From: Pseudomonas putida | GTDB lineage: Bacteria; Pseudomonadota; Gammaproteobacteria; Pseudomonadales; Pseudomonadaceae | Direction of reading: 5' to 3' | Assembly (NCBI RefSeq): GCF_028682455.1 | Contig: NZ_JANHLD010000002.1 | Location: 1,178,001-1,242,000, forward strand | DNA length: 64,000 nucleotides | Part shown: one piece after another, positions 58,987 to 64,000 of the stretch | Layout of the letters: each line of letters opens with the position of its first letter | Numbering within the stretch: position 1 is the first letter of the stretch | Made by a program: the position numbers and the translations under genes | Notes under the pieces: model-generated | Database searches by the model: none | What the model was told of the DNA's origin: nothing | The model's input: only the letters and a program-made list of their open reading frames with translations

Positions 58987-61900
58987 CAAGGCGACACCAA
59001 CTCGTCTTTCTTGATCAACCAGAAAGAGGCCTGGCCGGTTTTGACCGGCATGCTGTCGACGGCGTCGACTTTGAAGGAACCCTGTACCTTGATTTGCCCC
59101 CCACGCACCGGGATGACGTACAGATTACGCAGCACGAAACAGGTTGGGTGGATCACTCTGTATTCGGCATCCAGTTGATAGGCGATGGTGAGCGCCAAGG
59201 CAAAGGGCTGCTCGTGAAAGTAGTTATCAATGGGCAGGTGCAGCGTCAGCGCTTCGCGCCCTTCACTGGCGACGACGAGACTCGTGGCCCAGGGGGCAGT
59301 GCTTTCCCGCCACTCCAGCGGTCGCAGCCTGGAGTTATAAGGCTCGAAAATTCTGCTGTAACGCCCCTGTTGATAGGCCAGCAACTGCACCTGGCGACTG
59401 TCCATTTCATGGGTGCTGACGCCGGGCAGCACCAGTTTCAGATAGGTTTTGTTGTCATCGCGAACCAGCTCGCACGTCGGTTGTTGCGTAATCTTGGCGA
59501 GCGCACTCCACTCGTCCTGCAGGCTGCGCCGACTGGAGCGTTTACCCCAGGCGCTGGTGTGCATCCAGTCTTGCAAGGGGGTTCGGTGGAAGAAGTTGTA
59601 CAGTCCCTCACCCGTCAGTTGCAGGGCCGTGCCGATCAGACCAATCAGGTTGGCGTGCGCGGCGATGCCAAGCAGTCGCGGACTGGCTTCGGCCCACGCC
59701 AGGGCTCGTAGTTCGGTCGGAGCCCTCATGACCGTCTTGACGATCGAACCCGTGTGTTTCGCGGCCCAGGTGCTGGTGCCAGCCAGCACTCCGTCGCCGG
59801 TAATTTGCAGGGTCGTGGCGCCCAGCGCTTTGTAATTGCCTGCGGCCAAGGCTTCACCCCATTGCTGGGAATGTTTACCGAAGCCGATTGTCGCCGCCAG
59901 AGCACCAAAACCGAAAGCGCCAAGCCCAGCAATGCCGCTCCAGCTTCCCAAGCGACTCATCGCATTCAACTTACCGGCGGCACTTTGCATCTGCCCAAGA
60001 TGAGCTTGAAAGAGAGTGACTGACAACCCTTGTACCGCTGCAAATCCAGCCGCCGACATCCCCACAAACGAGTCAAGAATTGCCCACCATTCGCCTTTAG
60101 AACGAGTACCCTTTTCATCAACTGCACTCATCGCCTCAATAAACTTCCGCCCCTGAATAACAAACAACGCAAACGCAATCCCATCCGCCTTCGATTGCAC
60201 CGCTACCGACAGCGGCTTGGTAAAAGTCCCCGTCGCCCGAAAGTCTCGCGCAGCATTGCTCATCTCCACCCGCAAGTTCCAGTCCATCCCCTCGATCACC
60301 GTTCCGATCTGCGCCGGGGTGTGGCCACCGGTGGTCAAGGCGCCGGTGAGGCGTTCTTCGAGGGGAACGAGTGCGCTTTTCAACTGGGCGATGTGCCGGT
60401 TGTAAACCTCCTCGTTGCCCGGCATTTCGACGCCAATGTGTTGCCTTCCCAGTGATGTCCTGCGTAACTTGTAGAGTTGCTTGAGTTGACGACGCAGTTC
60501 CATCGACTGCTCGCGGGCGTTGTTGAACGCCGCAATTTCTGTTGCCGAGGCTGCGCGCAAGGTCAGGCCCTCGCGGGAAAAACCACGCAACAGCTGCAGC
60601 CTAGCCGGTGCGCCGATATGCCGAATGAAGTCATTGGGGTCGACGCTTTGCCCCCGCTTGAAGGTGTCGTGAGCCTTTTCGAGTTGATCCGCCGCCTCCA
60701 GTTGGTGCGCCGGGTTATAGGCTTGCTCCAACATGCTCTGCAACCCCATGAACTGGCTACTGAGCCTGGCGTAATTGGGCAGGCGCTGGGTCATCAGGGT
60801 ATGAAACTGGTTGCTCAGCACACTGACGTTGCCGAGGTTTTCCGGGGCTTCGAACGCCTTGACGGTGAGCTGGCTCAGGTCCACCAGTTTTTTCGTGACG
60901 TCGGCGTGTTCAGCCAGGGCCAGGGTGTCGAGCCCCGGCACCACGGTCAGCAGGTTCGCTTCCAGGTAGGCGGCGAGTTTTTCAGTGGCCTCGCGGTCGG
61001 CACACATCGCCGCCACACACATGAATTCGGTTTCGAGGCGGTGCTGGATCTGCGCATCGAGCGTGAAGTCGTAATACCAGGCCGCGCGGTGAAAGTGCCC
61101 CCCGGTAAACAGCTTGAGCCGGTCTTCGCGAATGTTGCGCAGGCGCGTATGCCAGTGGCTGAGCAGGGTTTGCTGCGCGCTGACGAAGGTTTCCATCGCG
61201 GCCCGGTCGATCAGGTGGTCGATGCCCCGCTCGCCCAGTGCCGCCCCGTTCAGCACCTGGTGACTGTGCAGATTGAGGGTGTTGAGGGTGTGTTGGTGCT
61301 TTTGGTAAAGCTGATCGCCCAAAGCATCCTTCATGCCGACATAGACTTTGGCGAACACGTTGTATTGGGCCGCTTCCCGCCATTGCGCCTCGCTACCGAA
61401 GCGGCCCGGATCGGGGCAATCGCGGCGCACTTTCAGGTACTTTTCAATGGCCGCCTGCTGCTGGTCGCTGGTGTCGTCCAGCAACGCCTGGATGTCTTTG
61501 TCGGTTTCGCTCATTGCCTCGAGCTGTGCGCCGGTCACCTCGTACAGGGACTGGATGTAGCTACCGCTCAGGTACTGGACCTGGCGGGTATCATCGGCAC
61601 TCCACTGCCCTAGCCAGTGCGCCACTTTCAATTGGGCGGCGGCCAGGTCACGCATGACGCCGATGTCATCGTGCAGTACCAGGAACAGGTAGTCGTCCTT
61701 GTAGGGGCCCTGCACTTTGCTGGTGAGCGCTTCGATGGCCGTAGCGCCGAACAACGGTTGATGTTCCCAGTGGTAGGGCATGTGTTCTTCAGGGTCGGTG
61801 CCGTCGGGCAGCGGGTTGGAGCCACCAGGGGCGGTCGACAAGGCGCTCTTCGCAACTTCCGCCAGCCATTTGTCGGCCTGCGCTTTGCTCAGCAGGTGGG

Positions 61901-62411
61901 CGCCGCCTTTCTCGGGGCAGACCTGCTGAAGGTCGACGCGCTGCATCAGGCGTTGGCGCTGGTCGCTGGAGCCGAGTACCTGCGCGCATTTGAAGGCCGT
62001 CCACTGAAGTTCACAGTAGCTGGCGTACAGGGTGTGCTTGCGATTGAACACCAGGTGCGGCTCGCCGACCGCGGTGGTGCGCGTGTCGCTCGAAACCTCC
62101 TGCCCGTGCCACAGCAGCTTGGTGATCTGGCCGTTCTCGATACGGTACTCGTGCAATACACCTTTGCTGGCGTTGATGATGTACAGGTAGCCATCGCGCA
62201 GCAGGCGAATGCCCAGTGGCTGGCTCTTGAGTGAAAAAGGCATGGACAATTCGCCCGCCGGGTCCGGTTGTTCGACCAGGCCGTAGCGCAGCGGCAGCAA
62301 TTGCAGGTGGGTTTTCATCAGCGGGCAGACGCCCAGGGGGGAGCGCACGTCCTTGGCGTTTTTGGCCTGGGCTGCGGTATTGGCGCTGACATGGGGGATT
62401 GGGGTGGTCAT
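58986..62411 (-). CDS. Large predicted T6SS effector (BTH_I2691-like)
   Basis: 1141 residues. The N-terminus (CPLMKTHLQLLPLRYGLVEQP, residues ~29-49) and the sentence-like RLLRDGYLYIINASKGVLHEYRI region are the conserved head of BTH_I2691-type T6SS effectors. A long helical middle (~300-780) is followed by hydrophobic segments (~805-935), which could insert into membranes, and a beta-rich tail (~980-1141). The ATG at 62411 overlaps the DUF4123 stop (ATGA). Placement behind VgrG and DUF4123 and before paired membrane proteins supports a VgrG-loaded, possibly membrane-targeting toxin. Its activity is unknown. Confidence 0.8.
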   Translation of the reverse strand: MTTPIPHVSANTAAQAKNAKDVRSPLGVCPLMKTHLQLLPLRYGLVEQPDPAGELSMPFSLKSQPLGIRLLRDGYLYIINASKGVLHEYRIENGQITKLLWHGQEVSSDTRTTAVGEPHLVFNRKHTLYASYCELQWTAFKCAQVLGSSDQRQRLMQRVDLQQVCPEKGGAHLLSKAQADKWLAEVAKSALSTAPGGSNPLPDGTDPEEHMPYHWEHQPLFGATAIEALTSKVQGPYKDDYLFLVLHDDIGVMRDLAAAQLKVAHWLGQWSADDTRQVQYLSGSYIQSLYEVTGAQLEAMSETDKDIQALLDDTSDQQQAAIEKYLKVRRDCPDPGRFGSEAQWREAAQYNVFAKVYVGMKDALGDQLYQKHQHTLNTLNLHSHQVLNGAALGERGIDHLIDRAAMETFVSAQQTLLSHWHTRLRNIREDRLKLFTGGHFHRAAWYYDFTLDAQIQHRLETEFMCVAAMCADREATEKLAAYLEANLLTVVPGLDTLALAEHADVTKKLVDLSQLTVKAFEAPENLGNVSVLSNQFHTLMTQRLPNYARLSSQFMGLQSMLEQAYNPAHQLEAADQLEKAHDTFKRGQSVDPNDFIRHIGAPARLQLLRGFSREGLTLRAASATEIAAFNNAREQSMELRRQLKQLYKLRRTSLGRQHIGVEMPGNEEVYNRHIAQLKSALVPLEERLTGALTTGGHTPAQIGTVIEGMDWNLRVEMSNAARDFRATGTFTKPLSVAVQSKADGIAFALFVIQGRKFIEAMSAVDEKGTRSKGEWWAILDSFVGMSAAGFAAVQGLSVTLFQAHLGQMQSAAGKLNAMSRLGSWSGIAGLGAFGFGALAATIGFGKHSQQWGEALAAGNYKALGATTLQITGDGVLAGTSTWAAKHTGSIVKTVMRAPTELRALAWAEASPRLLGIAAHANLIGLIGTALQLTGEGLYNFFHRTPLQDWMHTSAWGKRSSRRSLQDEWSALAKITQQPTCELVRDDNKTYLKLVLPGVSTHEMDSRQVQLLAYQQGRYSRIFEPYNSRLRPLEWRESTAPWATSLVVASEGREALTLHLPIDNYFHEQPFALALTIAYQLDAEYRVIHPTCFVLRNLYVIPVRGGQIKVQGSFKVDAVDSMPVKTGQASFWLIKKDELVSP

Positions 62412-63277
62412 GGGCGTCCTTGTCGATCGGTAGCCTGGTGTTCGGCGAGTTCGGCAGCGCGTAGCACGCGGCTCAATGGCGAATTGGAGGTCGGTTCGCT
62501 GAGCAGTTGAACGATCTCGGGGAAGTCGCTCACCGGCTGCCCGGCCAAATAGCCGAATACGTTCGCGAACAGGGTGATTTCCTGCTCCGAGCAAAAGCCT
62601 CGCTGGTACGCCTTGTCGGCAATTTTTTGCACGTACGGCCGCCATTCGTGCGCAGCGAACCTGGCCATGAACTCTGGAAAATAAGCGTGCATGTGTTCAC
62701 CCAGGCGCAAAACGAAATTACGAAACTCCACCTCGCCCAGCGCCGTGAGCTCTTGCTCGGTCAAGCGGTAGGCCGCGGGCTCTGCGATGGCCGGGTCGGG
62801 ACGCTCGAGGCAGGTCCAGGTGGCCGCTGCACCATCCGGCAGGCAGACCCTCGCCAGCGGACCGAACCAGCGGGCGCTGCCGGCTTGCGCGGCGAGGCTG
62901 AACAGGGGATGCATTACCGCAGGGTCGGCGATGCGCAACATGACTTCACCGCCATGCAGATGTTCGACGCTGAGCAGGCGGCGCCAATGGCCGCAGAGGG
63001 CATGGGCGTCGGCCTCACTGAACAGCAGATAACCCCACTCTTGCCCGGCATGCGCCACCAGGTGCGCCAGCAGGGGGTCATCCGGCCCCTCCAGTGCGAC
63101 CAGATAAGGCGAAATATCGGAAATTTCTTGCCAGCGTGTACTCCAGTACAGGCAATACGGGGCATTGCCCCAACGGTGCAGTTGCTGCGCCAAGCCTGGC
63201 ATGCTCACCCCATCGAGCAACAGGTAGGCCGGCATCCCCCACGGTAGAGCATCGGGCAACGCGAACGACTCATTCAT
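62408..63277 (-). CDS. DUF4123 T6SS effector chaperone/adaptor
   Basis: 289 residues. The first ~145 residues have the DUF4123 pattern ([12 protein letters not shown] near the start, [35 protein letters not shown], a His/Leu-rich [22 protein letters not shown]). DUF4123 proteins (Tap/TEC) bind their effector and load it on VgrG. The C-terminal 140 residues are helical and probably effector specific. The ATG at 63277 overlaps the VgrG stop by 8 bp; the longer frame is not used. The order VgrG-DUF4123-effector is the standard cassette. Confidence 0.86.
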   Translation of the reverse strand: MNESFALPDALPWGMPAYLLLDGVSMPGLAQQLHRWGNAPYCLYWSTRWQEISDISPYLVALEGPDDPLLAHLVAHAGQEWGYLLFSEADAHALCGHWRRLLSVEHLHGGEVMLRIADPAVMHPLFSLAAQAGSARWFGPLARVCLPDGAAATWTCLERPDPAIAEPAAYRLTEQELTALGEVEFRNFVLRLGEHMHAYFPEFMARFAAHEWRPYVQKIADKAYQRGFCSEQEITLFANVFGYLAGQPVSDFPEIVQLLSEPTSNSPLSRVLRAAELAEHQATDRQGRP

Positions 63278-64000
63278 CGCCTGGCCCACCCGGCTGTGCA
63301 GCAGTGCTGCAAACGGTGCAGATAGGGTGCTTGCCCTGGTTGGCGATACGTTGCGCAGAGGGTAGCAATGGCACCTGAGCCTGCACGCAGGTTGCCTGGC
63401 CACCCGGCAGATTCTTCAGCAGTGCGGCGCCCACTTCGGGCGCGCCGCCGATTTGAACCGGCACGCTGGTCAAGACACCGCCAGGCCCGATCACCAGATG
63501 CTGGCCACCCGCTGTCAAGCTAATGCTGGCACCGGCATCGAGGACCAGGCTGGCCCCTGCCTTGAAGTGCACCTGCTGGCCGGCTTCGACCACCAACGTT
63601 TGCCCGACCCGGGTATGGCTACTGTTGGAGACGTGCAGATAGTCGCTGGCCTTGAGTTCGACCTTGCGATCGCCGGTTACCGTGCGTTGCTCTTCGGCTT
63701 CCAGCACCGCGATGCTGTTGCCCTTGATGGTTTCGCGGCGCTCGTTGCCGACGTCCAGGCGGCTGTCGTGGGTGATGGTTTGCTGCATGTCGCGCTGGGC
63801 ATGCAAGGCGATCAGTTCCTGGCCGCTGCGGTCCTCGATCATCAACTCGTTGTAGCCACCATTGGCGGGCGAGCTTTGGCTGCGCAACACGGTTTTGGTC
63901 TTGTTCGCCGGCAACGGGTACGGCACCGCGTTGACCTTGTTGGGTACGCAACCGGTAATCAGCGGCCGGTCCGGGTCGCCCTCAAGGAAGGTCACCAGCA
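63270..64000 (-). CDS. vgrG: VgrG spike protein, C-terminal part (5' end outside window)
   Basis: The frame is open to the window edge, giving ~243 residues. It begins in the gp5 OB-fold ([20 protein letters not shown]), passes the [17 protein letters not shown] junction ([18 protein letters not shown]) and continues into the beta-helix/DUF2345 needle ([46 protein letters not shown]). The last ~40 residues form a Cys/Pro-containing tail ([10 protein letters not shown]..., CTVCSTAAQ) that may bind the adaptor. It carries the downstream effector as the T6SS spike tip. Confidence 0.92.
   Translation of the reverse strand, partial: LVTFLEGDPDRPLITGCVPNKVNAVPYPLPANKTKTVLRSQSSPANGGYNELMIEDRSGQELIALHAQRDMQQTITHDSRLDVGNERRETIKGNSIAVLEAEEQRTVTGDRKVELKASDYLHVSNSSHTRVGQTLVVEAGQQVHFKAGASLVLDAGASISLTAGGQHLVIGPGGVLTSVPVQIGGAPEVGAALLKNLPGGQATCVQAQVPLLPSAQRIANQGKHPICTVCSTAAQPGGPGDE

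Overview
The window is high-GC DNA with Shine-Dalgarno-led, tightly packed operons, many copies of the Pseudomonas-type REP (GCGGGGCAAGCCCGCTCCTAC and its complement), A-rich Crc/Hfq-like leader motifs and Pseudomonas-style type VI secretion genes. All of this points to a Pseudomonas of the P. putida/fluorescens lineage. No tRNA, rRNA, CRISPR array, transposase or integrase was seen.

Layout. (1) 1-7.3 kb, ordinary chromosome: end of a YkvI-like membrane protein, a perfect bidirectional terminator, a lower-GC patch with a small lipoprotein, a nitroreductase, a cystathionine beta-synthase/gamma-lyase pair, a beta-lactamase-fold serine hydrolase, a TonB-receptor fragment, a DUF533/TerB-like protein and a secreted protein. 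(2) 7.4-49.3 kb, a large catabolic region interrupted only by a TraX-like gene. It holds five SDRs (one resembling Comamonas 3alpha-hydroxysteroid dehydrogenase, one resembling its 3beta/17beta-HSD), a TeiR-like LuxR regulator, a set for hydrophobic substrates (DUF1302 outer-membrane protein, DUF1329 protein, RND/MMPL permease, YCF48 beta-propeller), two CoA ligases, four acyl-CoA dehydrogenases forming two alpha/beta pairs, two hydratase/retro-aldolase modules (MaoC, DUF35, Ltp2-like thiolase fold), an enoyl-CoA hydratase, two ketosteroid-dehydrogenase-type flavoproteins, an old-yellow-enzyme relative, a Tat-exported amidase, an aldehyde dehydrogenase, a flavin reductase/winged-helix fusion, two MFS carriers and a Tat-exported dienelactone-hydrolase-like protein. 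(3) 49.4-56.5 kb, housekeeping and an uncharacterised three-gene operon (haem-oxygenase-like iron enzyme, methyltransferase, YbdK-type ligase), a GNAT protein, and a LysR regulator divergent from a type-2 argC. (4) 56.6-64 kb, a type VI secretion module: VgrG C-terminus, DUF4123 chaperone, a 1141-residue predicted effector, and two tandem copies of a DUF6708-like membrane protein.

How region 2 probably works (inference): a sterol/bile-acid-like or other polycyclic isoprenoid acid is taken up, its hydroxyls are oxidised by SDRs, ring A is desaturated by KstD-type flavoproteins, and the side chain is CoA-activated, dehydrogenated by heteromeric acyl-CoA dehydrogenases, hydrated by MaoC proteins and cut by Ltp2/DUF35 aldolases, as in actinobacterial cholesterol and proteobacterial bile-acid side-chain pathways. 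No ring-9 hydroxylase or ring-cleavage dioxygenase is present, so the rings must be opened elsewhere or the substrate is something else.

The strongest new signal is a recurring 16-bp dyad, TCGTCC-N4-RGACKA, about 56-67 bp upstream of most catabolic transcription units and symmetrically placed in three divergent promoters. It looks like the operator of one regulon that defines this region. Several of the same genes also carry Crc/Hfq-type CA motifs at their start codons.
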